Of a stretch of DNA of 64,000 nucleotides, positions 34,232 through 46,900 are shown in pieces (positions within the stretch are counted from its first letter, which is position 1; each line of letters begins with the position of its first letter). Made by a program: the position numbers and the translations under genes. The notes beneath the pieces were generated by a model. The model ran no database searches. It worked only from the letters and a program-made list of their open reading frames with translations, and had not been told where the DNA came from. The stretch comes from Deuterostichococcus epilithicus (lineage: Eukaryota > Chlorophyta > Trebouxiophyceae > Prasiolales > Stichococcaceae): contig JAVTLE010000018.1 of assembly GCA_033439295.1 (NCBI GenBank), positions 248,001-312,000 on the forward strand, written 5' to 3'.

Positions 34232-35194
34232 GGGACACGCCACGTGTGCCTCGCGAGTGTACGAACGCTGTACGCGCAGTCTTGACGGGGCTCAGGGACT
34301 GCAACGCAACGTCACGGCGACAGGCTCCCATCCGAGCGTGGTGCATCGGGCCGACTTTGGGTGCGTCTGCCTCGTCGACCGGTTTCAAAGTTAAGCGATG
34401 CGTTGCGCGCGGGCACTCGGGCGCCCTGTTTGCTGCGAAGGCAAGCCTGACTTAGGATCCGCACGCGACGGACGCGCCGCCCTCCGCAGCAGCGCCGCGC
34501 AAGGCCTGTCGGACAGCGGAGGATGCCCCCTCCGACGTACCTTTCATTTCGTACTATTTTTTGAGAAACTCAGTCCTCACCGTCCGACAAACCCTTACAA
34601 AAGTACAATTGCATCTATCCGGGGGCTACTACCTTTTAAAGGCTTTAAGCTGCTCGTTTAGGGACACCTATGGAATCGCCCACCAGCAGGTTGGGGAACT
34701 GTCGCTTCGCAGCAAACTGGCCTGACCACGGGAACTCTGGTGTCCTGACCAGCAGATGGCTGGCCTGCCTTTCGACGCCACCTATTGAGTAGCCAAGAGC
34801 GGGCCAGTTCTTCTTCCATTCCATTTCTTGATTGGGGTTCGTTGACTCCGTGATAATATATGCTGTCAAGCACTCCAAACTCAGGTCCCACCTTACAGAT
34901 TTTCCAAGTGCTTCGCCTCAGCTGTGGAGGCCCCGCCGCAGCTGCTTGTTGTCCTGCCTTTTCTTCGCTTCTAACTACCTAGGGAATATTTCAAGTGGCT
35001 TAAAGGTAGCTGCCGCGATGCTTTGAAACTTACGGATGATGCAGCTATCACTAATTTTGCCCTTGAGCGCCCAAAGTCCAGCGACAGCGGCAATGGACGG
35101 ACCCTCATCGTCGAAATACATCGAAAGTTTCTACTCACGTAAATACTGAAGATTCTCTTATACTTAGTTCTGTCAGAACCTGTATTGGCTCTAT
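34232..35194. other. Intergenic stretch without a supported gene
   Basis: No gene recognised. Short frames exist on both strands (for example a 69-residue plus-strand frame at 34246-34455), but none shows a family motif or plausible splice partners. Confidence 0.45.
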
Positions 35195-35202
35195 CTATGA
35201 GG

Positions 35203-35621
35203 CAGGTTTGCACCGCACAACGCACGCGTGCGAACGCGCACGCGTTCCGCACGCGTGCGCACGGCCGCACGTCTGTGAGCACTGCCGTGCGCACGTTGTC
35301 AGACGCTGTCAGACAGTGATGTAATCTAGCTAGACAACAGCTGCCGGCATGCTACTGCGGCTGCAAATGAGACGCAATTGCACATCGCCGCCGTGTAACA
35401 TGTTGCATACATCATCTCAACGCATAACATGTATGTACAGTGAGGTTGTATGCATTGTTCAGCCTGTCATGGCCCAGCGCAGCCTGTTCCTTCATTCCCC
35501 TGGGGGATTAACATCAGCAGCCGTGCGAAAGTGCCGTTCCCTGCCGTGCGCGGTGCGCACGCGGTGCGCACGCGTGCGCACGGCCACACGTCAGTGCAAA
35601 GTGACGTGCGGTGCAACCCTG
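35203..35621 (+). mobile_element. hAT-type non-autonomous transposon, family B copy 2
   Basis: A 419-bp element closely matching 17567-17984, with ends CAGGTTTGCACCGCAC and GTGCGGTGCAACCCTG and the exact 8-bp duplication CTATGAGG (35195-35202 and 35622-35629). The two copies differ at few positions and keep the same length to one base. Confidence 0.95.
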
Positions 35622-36039
35622 CTATGAGGTGATTCAGCCCGGAAATTGGCATCTCAGATGATGTTTTGCGCCAGAGTTTGCACTGCCAAGTTGCCAAATC
35701 AGTGGCGAGCAATCGCGCGGGTTACCAAACCCAGTCTCCAACGGTCAGCAGCCTCAGCCGATTGACCTCTCAACAGGGTGCTTGAAGCCCTTTCAGCAAA
35801 CTTTGTGCCTGCGAGGCCCTTTTAATAACCAGCTTGAAGTAAGAGAAGCTTTTAAAGCCCTGACAACCCTGCTATCAGCCAGCTAAGATGCGCTAAGAAG
35901 ATGAAAGTGTGAATCCCTAGAAATCGGGAACTGTGCCACCAGGAGCGCTGATTGGTAGTCAACTTGCAAGCCAATTTCACTTAGCGCAGCGGCATTCGAG
36001 TGTGTGCCTTCGTTGCGCCGAGCACCCCGTGGCTGCAGA

Positions 36040-36220
36040 ATTAAAAACGCCGACGAGAGACTCGAAAACCAGACAGGAACGTTCAGCGAGGCGAGAAACG
36101 TCCATATCCGAAGGCTTTTGGGAAAAAAGGGTTACCGGCAGAATCCGGTTGGCAACCCCGGTTGGGTCAACCGGCGGTTCACAACCGCCAACCTCAACCG
36201 GACCTAACGTCCAGTTACTG
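36040..36220 (+). mobile_element. Decayed relative of hAT family A
   Basis: The right-hand part of family A is recognisable: gagactcgaaaaccagacag, cagcgaggcgagaaacgtcc, gggaaaaaagggttaccggc and a degraded array of aaccgg steps ending tccagttactg. The terminal CAACCCTA and a matching target-site duplication are not seen, so this is an old, truncated copy. Confidence 0.65.
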
Positions 36221-36365
36221 AACATGTGCCAGAGTTTAGGGTGTACCAACAGTGATGTGCGAGTGTTTTCGGCTTGGAAAGTCATGTCGCCCTGATTCTG
36301 ATTTCCCATTTTAGTTTGATCACCTTCGGTGATTCAAACTTGTGCACTCAAGTTTTCCGCCTGGC

Positions 36366-36818
36366 CGTAGTAAACCCTAAGAGTCGTCAACGGGAAACCT
36401 CCTCCGCCTTCTGCCGGTGTCACCCTGTGTCTTCAGGTCTTCCGTGGTCCGTCAGCTGTTCCTTGGGCCATTTTGCAGACCTTGCGTGAGGCAGGCGCCT
36501 CGCGCTGCGACTGGCCGTGCGAACGGCGCCCCGGCAGCCGGCGTTGTAAGATTTGGCGAGTTGATGTAAGAATCGTTTCCGCGCCTTTAGTACGGTTTTC
36601 CATAGAACGGGGAAGCACACCCGTCCTAACCCCTCTGGTTCATTAACGAGGGTAGTATTCGCCATGCCAGACGCAGACTGTGATTCGGAAGCCTCCGCGC
36701 TACAGAGCAGTCCGCAGGCAGGTTGCACGGCTGGCAGGTTGCAGCAGCTGGCAGCCGCTGCGCGCTGAGGCAGGTTGCATAAGGGGCGTTTCGGAGGCAT
36801 CAACGACGGGGGAATATT
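36366..36818 (-). repeat. Dispersed repeat E, copy 2
   Basis: Inverted copy of 25003-25427. The best conserved blocks lie at both ends (gtcgttgatgcctccgaaac and gacgactcttaggg on the minus strand) and around ggcgcggaaacgattcttac. About 11 kb separates the copies. Confidence 0.8.
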
Positions 36819-36979
36819 AAGGATCTTTCAATCCCCAGCCATCCTCCCGGCTGTGCCTGGCCGGGGATGCTTGGCAGCCGACCTGGAAATCGCGCCTGCT
36901 TGTTTCAGCACATGTCACAAATGCTCCTGCAGAGATGTGCCAGTGCTTTCGGCGTGGAAACTTCACGTCGCGCCGACTG

Positions 36980-37265
36980 TCATGCACATTTTCATGATTT
37001 TCGCCTCACCCCGAGCCGTGAGTGTCCTGGAGCGTGCTGATTTGCTATCTGTATGAGTCCTGCGATCGTAATAGCACGAGCATGCCATGCCAGCTGCTGC
37101 ATGCTGCGATGTGTCATTTGCTGTAGCCGTTTTCGCTACAGGGTGCTGCCCGGTGCTGGCATTCCTCGGCCGGCCTGATTAGCGACCTGGCTACTCCCTT
37201 TCGACTGGTGCCTTTCGAGCGACCCGATCAAACTCGCGTCTCGCCCCTGGCGAACGCCCATTGTT
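36980..37265 (+). repeat. Dispersed repeat D, copy 2
   Basis: First of two tandem copies with a period of about 265-280 bp. Conserved blocks: gtcctggagcgtgctgattt, catgccatgccagctgctgc, ttttcgctacagg, attcctcggcc, cctggcgaacgcccattgtt. The third copy is at 24490-24770 on the other strand. Confidence 0.75.
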
Positions 37266-37269
37266 ATTT

Positions 37270-37545
37270 TATCTCCTAAACCTCGAGTCGTCAGGGTCCT
37301 GGAGGCGTGCTGATGTGCTCTCTTGTCAGTGCTGCAAAAATGTCAGCATGAGCATGCCATGCCAGCTGCTGCACTTTGACAATCGACATGTTGCTGTATG
37401 TAGTTGTTTCGCTACAGGTGCCGCCCAGTGCTGTCACTCCTCGGCCAGCCTGGTTAGCGACCTTGATGCTTCCTTTCAGACTGGTCTCCTTTCAAGCAAG
37501 CAACGACCAAACTAGCGTCTCGCCCCTGGCGAACGCCCAATTGTT
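37270..37545 (+). repeat. Dispersed repeat D, copy 3
   Basis: Second tandem copy, directly following the one at 36980-37265: gtcctggaggcgtgctgatg, catgccatgccagctgctgc, gtttcgctacagg, cactcctcggcca, cctggcgaacgcccaattgt. Confidence 0.75.
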
Positions 37546-37945
37546 CTCAATCTCACAATCGTTTCCTAAAAGTTTGTACTTACAGAGTGCAGTAGAGCTC
37601 AGTAGAGTTCAAACGATTATCAGCATGCCACAAGGTCTCAGGATCGCGGACACAAGCAAAAAGCAAGAAGCAAAAGGGTGCCCTGGGCGGTGTGAGCGAG
37701 GCTTAGCACTAATATTCATTGTGGAGTTGCGGAAAGAAGGCGATTTGACGGCGGTCGGTTTTCAGGAGTTGCCCCTCGAACGGAATGTAATTCCTGATAA
37801 GGTCTTGCTGCAAGGTAGGAATGAAGCGGCCGCCTGCTTCAAGCCAGAGACGGACTGCGGCGGACTGCCAGGTATCACTGCAGCAGCTGCCACTTTCACA
37901 GCTACCAACAGATGGGGGATCCTCGAACTGGCGGCAATGCGTGCT

Positions 37946-40900
37946 TCAGGCCAATCCCAGTTCTTGCAGCATCTTCATCATGTTCCTGCCGACGTCGGGC
38001 GTCTTCACCTTCTTCATGCGCCTGCGCCAGCAGCCGGGCAGCGAATTCGTCTCAAAACCCGCATGCAGGCTTTCCAGCGACTTGCAGCCCCAACAGGGTT
38101 GGTAGGTACGTCCAAGCAGGGTCAGCGATGGCCTCTACGCCCTTCCTCAGGCAGGCTGAGCTCAGCTGCAGAGCCGCCAGGGCACATTGGGCTCTGCAGC
38201 CAGCTGCGGCCGCAGACCGGCAGCATCGTCCTGAGCTGGCGAGCTGGGGCCCCCCAGCGCACGGGCATCAGGACTTTTCAGCATTTGTCGTCGAACAACA
38301 CGACAACACAACATGCCACGAGTGGTAAGCGCGCCTGTCCGCATCCTGCATGATGCCGGCAACCGCAGTGTGCAGCTCTGCCAGCTTGCGCTTGGCGGCG
38401 GCGCCGAATTTGCCCTCCGCCTCCGCTGCCGCCTACGCGGAGGCGCGGATGGCAACCCTGTTCATTGGTCATGATAGCTGCAAATCAAACGAACTTGAGC
38501 TCCCACCTTGCCCTCCGCCTCCGCCTCCGCCTCCGCCTCCGCCGCCTGCTTGCGCGCATCAGTCCTTAGCCAGTAACGCTGGAACAAACAGCCACATCTC
38601 GTGGGGCCAGATTGGTTCTTTTCAGCATGCTGTGCTACCAGCGGACAGTCTTGAATCTTCTGCCTGCTGCTGAACGCCGCCTCTATATGCTCAGCAGGTG
38701 GGTGCGGGGTGCGGCATCGGATGCGTTGGGCACCTCCGGCACCAAGATGGTGGCCGACCCGCCCGCAAGCCGAGGCTGTCGGCTGGGCGGCTGGGCGGGA
38801 GGGGAGGGGGGCTGCGGCAGCCGCACCTTTGCGATGCGGGCAGTGTCCTCGGCATGGCGCGCCTCATAGCGCTGGCTCAGCGCCTCCAGCGCCGTGCGGT
38901 ACTGCGCCGTCAGCGCCGCCGCCTGTTCCACCGTTGCCGCTTGCTCCTGCGCAGAGTGACAGCATCGAAGTGATGAACGGCAGATGCCCTTGCGCGGCGC
39001 TGCATGTGGCCAGCGGACTGGTTGCGTGGTGGTTGACGCAACCAAGGGCCGCGCTGCCGAAGCACTGCCCACTGTTCTGCGAGCGGTGTTCATGCGGCCT
39101 GGTGCGCTGTCACGGCGCATTCCTGCTCCCTGCGCAGCAACTCACATGACGTGGAAGGCTGAGGATCAACAGCCACAATGTTGCGTCGCTGTCCAGCAAG
39201 AGTCCTGCAGAACTGCGTTCCTGCTGTCCATCTGCTCCCTCCACTTCTTCCTGCAGCACCTCTGTTGCGTCCCAGCCACACCTGCTCCAGGGCACAATCG
39301 CGGTGCTATCAGTCTCCACCGCACGCTCTTTGCAGCGTTCCGGCTGCACCTGCTCAGGCTCGATGTGCAGCGCATTTAGCGGGGCGCGGCACTGCAAGCA
39401 CACCACCGGCGTTCCAATCACTTCAGTTTGCAAATTCCACAGCCTTGAGCGACAAATTCGCCGCACCTGCTCCAGCTCGTCGTGCAGCGCGCTGAGGTGT
39501 GCAGCAGCGGCGGCCTGCAGCTTCTGGATGTCGCCCTCGGCCCTGCCCACCGCCGCGCCTGCTGTCGCCGCCGCCTCCTGCTCCAGGGGGGCCATCAGCC
39601 TGATGCCATCAGGGGCTGTAAAACAGCTCCTGCTCCAGCTGGGTCTGACAGATGCAGGTGGCGATGCAGCCCGGTCGGCCGCAGGGAGCGGCACACCCAG
39701 CTGTGTGCGCTCGCGATGCAGCGCGCCGGCCGCACCGTGCAGAGACATCATGCCTGCCCTGGCGCCGTCTCAGAGCTGCATCGAATGCTGTGGCTGGGGC
39801 TCCCATGGGTGAGCACATCAGGCGGCGCCTGCTGTTTCGTTCGAGTCGCCGGCCACAGTGGGCACCCCACCTTGATGATTGCGGCGCGCCGGGCGTGGGC
39901 CTTGCGCTCGTTGGAGGCCTTCATGCACGTGAGCGCCTCCTGCATTGCCGCCATCGCCTCGCTGTTGTTGCCCTCGCCGTCGCTGCGCCAGTCAGAGGAG
40001 TCTTCGTGCTCATCGGTGGTGCTTCTCATGATGTTGACATGGATGCATGTTGACCCATGTTCGATCGTCATTGCACACTCGATTGGGACATCAGACGCCC
40101 ACAGCCCCAGCTACGCTGCAGCCACCGCCTGGCTACAGCAGCCCTGCCCCACCTCTGCGCCCGTGCCTGGCAAACATGACTGAATAGCGCAGGGCATCAG
40201 TCAGCACCTGCCATCTCGCCGCCGTAGTCTCTGGGCTGGCTGCTGACCCAGGGAGCCGAGTTGGCGCACCCAGCCACAGAGACTTTTGAGAGATTCGCGT
40301 CCACAGTGCGCACGTCCCCACCTGTCCTGGGAGGTGCCGTGAGAGGCGGGCGAGCCGCGCATCTGCATTGCCAGGCTCTGCATCAGCGCCGCCGCGCCTG
40401 CGTCCCCGCCTGCAGCCGACATCCATGCTCAGAAAACATGATCCGAATCACAGGCGTGATCTTCAGCTTCAGGCAGCTGGGTTTGCAGGAGGTCGCAGCA
40501 CAGGCATCACAGCCGCTGGATCGTGGACAGCGAGCAGGCGCATCGCTCAGCAATGCACGATGAGTGCGGCAGCCGCCCGAGTAACATTCTCTGTCAAGAC
40601 GAGCAGAGCAGCAGCTGCACATCCGAAGCAGCAGAGCAGATCCGCTCAACTCATGACATCAGGTTGCCGGACAGAGCAGCTGGAAACGAACAAGATGATG
40701 AACAAGAATGCCAGTCACCATCATCTTCGTCGCTGGAGTCGTCTGCCGACTGTGGCAGGGCCTTGGCGGCGCGCTTTGCCCGCTGCCGCTCAGCGGCCAG
40801 CCTGGCTGCTGCCGCAGCAGGCTTGCCTGCAGCATCGTCAAATAGGTGAAGTCAAGTTTGTCACGGAATCCAGGCAGGCAGATGCGGATTCCTTGCTGCC

Positions 40901-43900
40901 TGGCTGACACGCAGCCCCAGCAATGATCGCGAGCGCAACCCCCGCCACCGAATGGGCAAGTCTGGGCCAGCACGAGAGACACCCGCGCCTATGTGACTCT
41001 GATGCGGAACCAGTCCCAAGCGTAGTGGGATCAGAATGGCGACCGGCTTGACTAGAGGGTGGATGGGCAGTCACACCTGCGGGTGCAGCAGCCGGCTTCG
41101 AAGCCCCGGCGGCGGCGTCAGCAGCCACGTCAGCAGCTGCGGCTGCGGCAGCGGCGGCGGCAGCATCACGCTTGCGCTTGGTGCCGCCCTGCCGCCCCAC
41201 GATCTCCATCGCCGAGTCCATCGGGTTGCCTGCAGGCGACAGAGGTGAGAGGTGACTCGGACAGCAATTTGAGAGCTCAGATGTATCCGGAGACACATAG
41301 AGCATCGACGTCCATCATGCTCAGCGCTTTTGTGTCTGGTAGAGGCATACACACTTGGTGAGCAGACACAACAACTGGAAGTTCGGTTCCGGATGCGATA
41401 TGGGCTGGCGTCACGTCAGCAAATGCCACGCTAGGCAGCCCGCAGGTGGACGGCGCACCCTCGGGCTGCAGCCACGAGCGGCGCGCCGGCGTGAGCATCG
41501 CCCCCTTGCGGGCGCTTCTGCCGTCGCCGGCCGCCCTGCCCTGCGCATCTTTGCGGCGCGCTGCAGCGCCGGCGGCCGCAGCCGCGGCACCACCAAAGCC
41601 GCTGGGCGAGCCGTGCAGCATGCTGCAGCAGCACGATCTCAGAGCGTCAAGCGCACCAGACTTGTAGCAGAGCCAGGGCATGCCAAAGGCAGGAATCAGA
41701 AGGCGAAGGACGAGGACGTCTGCTCTCTTCAGCTGACATACCAGAGAAGGACCAGACAGCGATGCTGTCGTGGGGCCGGGATGCTTCACATCTGAATGCA
41801 TCGACAGGACCTCTATGGCCAGAAATGCCTACAAACCCCATCGACAAAGTTTCAGGGTGTATGCACCTCAGGCGGCCGGGCGCGAGCGGCGACGCCAGCG
41901 GTGACACCGGCCCCTCGTTATCGTCCAGCGGTGCCAGTCCACCAGCATCGTCGTCCGGCTTGCAGCCGCCAAAGCCGCAGCCGCCATCGCAGTCAGCATA
42001 GTACTCCGCAGCGCCAGCACCCAGGCAGCCAGCATCCGCAACAGCGGCGTCTGCGCTGCCGTCCTGCAGCGCCACCCGGAGCGCCTCGTCCAGGCTGGGC
42101 AGCGGCTTGCGCGGCTGCAGGGCAAAAGGGAAGGCCAAAGGCAGGCTGAACATCGACCCTGAAATGTCATGTTTCATGCTGTGCCAATCGAGACTTCTGT
42201 GCTGTTGCGGCATCGGGACAAGGCAGGCTGCGCAGCTGGAACCCCATTTCCAGCACTGCCAAAAGATGTGTGGAACGGCGCTGTGGCTCTCAACGCCACT
42301 GGCGGAGTGCCCAAGCTCTGTGAAGGATTGCAAAGTGGCGGCGCGCCTTGGGCAGGGGCTTGCCCCGGCGCAGGGCGTCAACTGCGGCGCCCTCCTCGTC
42401 CGCCGGCTCAGCTGCCTCTGCCGCCTGCCGGTACCCCTCCTCCTCCTCCACCAACTCGCCCTGTAGCAGGACATCGTCACAGGTCAGTGAAAGCAGGGCG
42501 GGGGCTCTCCAACCTGAAGGCAGGCACTGCCGCTCTTCCTTCTGCGCCTGTCCGCTGTGCCAGACTTGCGGCCGGCATCGTGGCAATCGCCAGCAGCGAT
42601 ACTGCTGAGTTCAAATGTCCTCTGTTGCCGGTGCCTTCTGCAGCTCGGCACACAGTGCCTTTCAGTCTCTCTCAAAAGGACATGAAACACGCATTTGCGA
42701 TGCCCTTGTACAGCCAGGCTCACCAGCTCAGCGTCAAAGGCCTCGAAGGGCGTCAGATGCGGCTCGCGCCCGCGGCCCTGCTGCGTCTGTTGCTGGTGCG
42801 GCGACGTCGGCGGCGGCGGCTGCTGCTTGTGCGGCTGCTGCTTGCAAGCCGCCCTGGCCTTTGCCTGCCGCTGCGTGCCCTGCAGCATCACCGGTAGGGA
42901 AGTTGGTTGTTGGCGGCCCACACAGCTGGTCAGCCTGTCTCTGACTAGCCTAAGTGAAGCAAATTGGCCATAACTTCGATTGTGCCTGTGCTGAAATGCT
43001 GCCGGGCTGCTCACGAGGGATGTGCTGGCCACCGCGTCTGCCGCTGCCAGGAGGCTTCGGCATCAGCTGGCGACACTCCCAAGGGAAAGGCTTTCAGCCA
43101 GCAACTCAGTCGAGTTCGGGGACACACCATGTGAGGCGTGGGGTGCGCGTCATCGTCGTCCCTGCTGCCGTTGCCGGCGGAAGGGCGGAAGGTCACCCCG
43201 CAACCGCCGCTGCGGCTGGGGCCGGCGCCTGCCTGCTCAGGCTCTGCGGCGTCAGCAGCGCCAGCAGCGGCGGCCGAATCGTCCTCAGATGCAGCCGGCA
43301 TCGCCAGGCCCTTGCGCTTGGTCCCCTTGCCCTGTGGCAGCTCGAAAGCGCATGTCAGTCTTTGGATGCACGCATGCAATCACAGGACGCGACACCCTTT
43401 TGTTAGTTCACACGCAGCCGGTCACGCGTGGAGTCCAGCCTTGAGTCGCATCGTGATCCCCTCTGCGGCAGACATGCATCTAAGCATCATGCACCGTCTG
43501 CAGCAGAGCATGTGGTCCGTGTGTTTCAAGCGTAGGCTTCAGCCGCTGCAGACCTTGGGCATGGCCGCGGCCGGGGGCTGAGCGCGCGCCTTGGCGCTGG
43601 GCGCCGGCGCCGAGTTCTCTTTGTCTTGCACCTCCGACGCCGCAGGTGCCGCCTGCGAGGACCGAGACTGGGGCCGGATCAACCAAACCGGTTTCAGTCA
43701 CATACACCAGTGGGTGAATGCCAGCAGGACTGCAGCCAGTAGATCTAGCATGGCGTAGCGTGCTGCGCCGGGTGTGTTCCCGCTGCTGCGTGCACCTTCT
43801 GGCTTCCATATGACCATCTGAACCACAGCTCTTGTATCTCCCAGCACGAGTGCAACCCGTCATTGGGGACATGTGCACCTAGCTGCAGCCCTGTGTCTCC

Positions 43901-46900
43901 AAGCATGAGTGCAACCCGTCATCGAGGACACGTGCAGCAAGCTAGCGGAAGAAGTGGCATCGCTGGCTGCGTATCCCGGTCATGGACATCTGCATGAATG
44001 AACCACCCCTCACCTGCTGCGCCGTCTGCTTGCGCCCCCGGGCACCAGCCTTGGGCTTGGCCGCTGTTGCCTTTGCCGCCGCTGGCTTGGCGGCCAGGTT
44101 GGTGGCAGCGCCTCGGCCGCGCGCCTTTGCTGCTGCCGCCTTCTTGGTCATGCCACCCGCCGCGACTTGCGTGGCCTGCCGGCCTGCAATCCAATGGCAG
44201 ACAGTCCAGTCAAAGTCAGAGCACATATGAAAGAGTCAGAAAGACTTCGCTGGCCCGCCATCTCTGGAAGCACCTGCACTCAGCAGCGAGGGACGCAGAT
44301 GTCATGCCACAGCATCAAGCCGGCCCCTGAGCGACAGCGGCTTCACAGGAACTCATGTACCTCGCACTCGGCCTCTCAACCATCCTTCGCAGGGACATTC
44401 AGGTGGGGAGCTACAGTCAGAGCCCTGTAATGCGGGGTCCACCTGGAGGTGCAGCCCTCTGCTGCCTGGGCTTGGCGCCTTCATACTCAGAGGCTGACTC
44501 CTCCTCCTCCGAGGACGATGCGGAGCTGCTGCCCATGTCGAAAGGGTCCTCTTCTGCCGCCTGCAGACAGCGGTTAGACTCTGCTCAGGCTGATTCTCAT
44601 TGGATGCATGCCTCAGTTCACACCACACCCTGCTTCTGTAGCTCTTAATTGAGGCGAGCGAGGCAACGGCCGGCAGGCGCGGATGCCTCTGCAGGTGCAC
44701 CAAGCTTCCGCCCCTAACTGTAAATGCTGTGCAGCCCCAGGCGGTCTGCTGCCGACCACTGCGTCAGGGAGCACCAGCAGCAATGTAGGGCAACGCTGCT
44801 GCAACCGAGGAGATGCAGCCCGCTTGTCGCTGAAGGTCCTCTGCATGCTGACGTTGCTCGCACCTCTTCACAGGGAGCGGGTCTGCACCCCACCTCCAGT
44901 GCCTGGCAACATACCCAGCATCGAAGGTGACATCGTTGAAGACAGCACGTCTGCCTTGAGACGGCACCTGCTCTTCGGACGCGGGACGCTGCGCGGCCTT
45001 CCTGGCGGGCCGCTGGAATGTCCTCACGGCGGCCTCGGCATCAGCGGCTGCGGCGGTGCCCTGAACGACAGGATGGCATGCCAGTGTCATGATTAATGTA
45101 GGTTGCTACTGACGTGCGACCCCCGGAGGCTTCTGGCTTACAAAGCGGTATGTGCCAGGCATCGAAGCGGCAGCAGCTGGGACCACTATTGGCAGCTGGA
45201 AAGTATCGCCCGCGCGCTGGCGCCCTGGTGGCAACGCAACTAGCTGCCCTAGGAGGGGCAGCAGAACAGCAGCTTGCAGATGCACCTTGGCGGCGCGCGG
45301 TGCAGCAGCGGCCTTCTTGGCGACAGGCTTGCGCACTGGCGCGGGCTCTGCCGTGTCGTCCTCTGCGCCTGTCGCTTCCTCTGCTTCCTGTCGCTTGTCG
45401 GGCCCCTCCTGCAGGTCCTCCGCTTCCTGCTGATGCTGCGTCTGCCGCTTCCTGCTGCCGCCGGCTGCCTGGTGGCGGCGGTGCGGCGGCGCTGCGGCCG
45501 CAGCGGGCTGCTTGTGCTTGCTGGGCTCCTGCAGGGATGCGCGTGCAAGTCCACTGTCAGCAACAGCGAAAAGCCAGCAGCGGGGACGTCCTGAGTGTGC
45601 AGCCCTTCTGTTCTTGGCAGCTGACTTTACAGACTCTCCTGCGACTCTGGCTGCAAGCACATCGACACCGTGCGAAATTCAGTCTGTCACGGCACGACAC
45701 CATCGCACGCACATCTGCATACTGTAAGGGCCTCACCAATCAGGCATGGGGGCATAAAAGCGCAGCACCTCTTTGGCAGGCTGCCGGGCGCGCTGTGGTG
45801 CAGGCGCCGACGGCTGCGGCGGCGGCGGCGGTTCGGCCTCGGGTACAGAGTCGAACAGCGGCGGCGCCGGCTGCCCGCACATGACGCCTACGGCACATGA
45901 CGAGTGCAAGCTGAGCGATCCTTGCAATCGAGAAGCCATTTACGGCATGCCAGTACAGCAGAGCAAAGCTGCACAGCGACGCGCACCTGAAATCTGAACT
46001 TGCACATGCCGCTGACGCGGCGTGTATCTGCTTCCTGCTGCTGGTAGCAGTCCGTGCCATCAGCGCTTGTCAAACATGATGCAAGCACACAGTTGCAGCA
46101 GTTCGGGAGGGGGGGCACAGGGGCACCATCGTCCAGTGGGGAGGCACTGTCACCGACGCCACGCTGCTGCTGTGGCGGCCGCTGCGACAGCGACGGTTGC
46201 TGCTGCAAAGGCTGCTGCTGCGGCTGCACAGGCGCCGCAGCCTCGGCCGCCTGCCGCCTCCGCTGCGTCGGCTGCTGCGTGGCTGACACTGCCTCCGGCT
46301 GCCCCTGCCGCTGTGCCGGCGGGGGCTGCGACTGCGATGGCAGCGGTGGCGACTGTAAGGGTGTCGGTCCTGGCGGTGTTGCCCCGTGGGCGGCGCTCGT
46401 GTGGGGCGCCGGCCGCGGCGGCCGCTCCGCGCTCGGCTGCAGCAGCTCCAGCGCCTGCAATAAGCAGGTACTCGGGGGTTTAGAGTAGAAGACTCAGCTT
46501 TTTGAGATGTCGTATTGCCGTATGTGTCAGGCGGGCTGTGTTGATCGCTCAATCCATTTCATGGGCTCTGCTAAAGCAGCAGCAGTTGTCAGGCACAGGG
46601 CCAGGAATAGCACGAGCGTGACGCCTTGCTGGGCATGTCAATCGCAACTGAGCCCTCACCTGGACGGTTTCATCGCAGCCTGTTTTGGGTTGTGCTCACG
46701 AAGGCAATGTGCCTCCAGGTGTGACGCAAGTGTCGACCAAGGATGCTTTGCGTTATAAATGGCCGCTCGAAGTGCCCCTGGCGTGGGTGCCGCACATGAA
46801 TGCAGGGGCATGTCGATTGCCTGTGGAAGAAGCCCACCTGCTCAGACAGCGCACATTTGGCAGCGGTCTGCGCGGTGGCAGCCGCCGCCGTCGATGCGTC

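Noticed and set aside
34246-34455. 69-residue plus-strand frame next to hAT family A copy 2
   Set aside because: No family motif, no splice partners, and it begins inside flanking sequence without a clear promoter or poly(A) signal.
17178-36020. Weak similarity of 17178-17275 to 35927-36020
   Set aside because: Perhaps an old repeat, but matches are short and broken; not strong enough to call as a family.
37376-38353. 325-residue plus-strand frame
   Set aside because: It crosses repeat D and the antisense of the terminal SYCP2-like exons; no motif supports it.
45114-45884. 256-residue plus-strand frame
   Set aside because: Antisense to Ala/Pro/Gln-rich exons of the SYCP2-like gene; leucine/alanine-rich shadow without domains.
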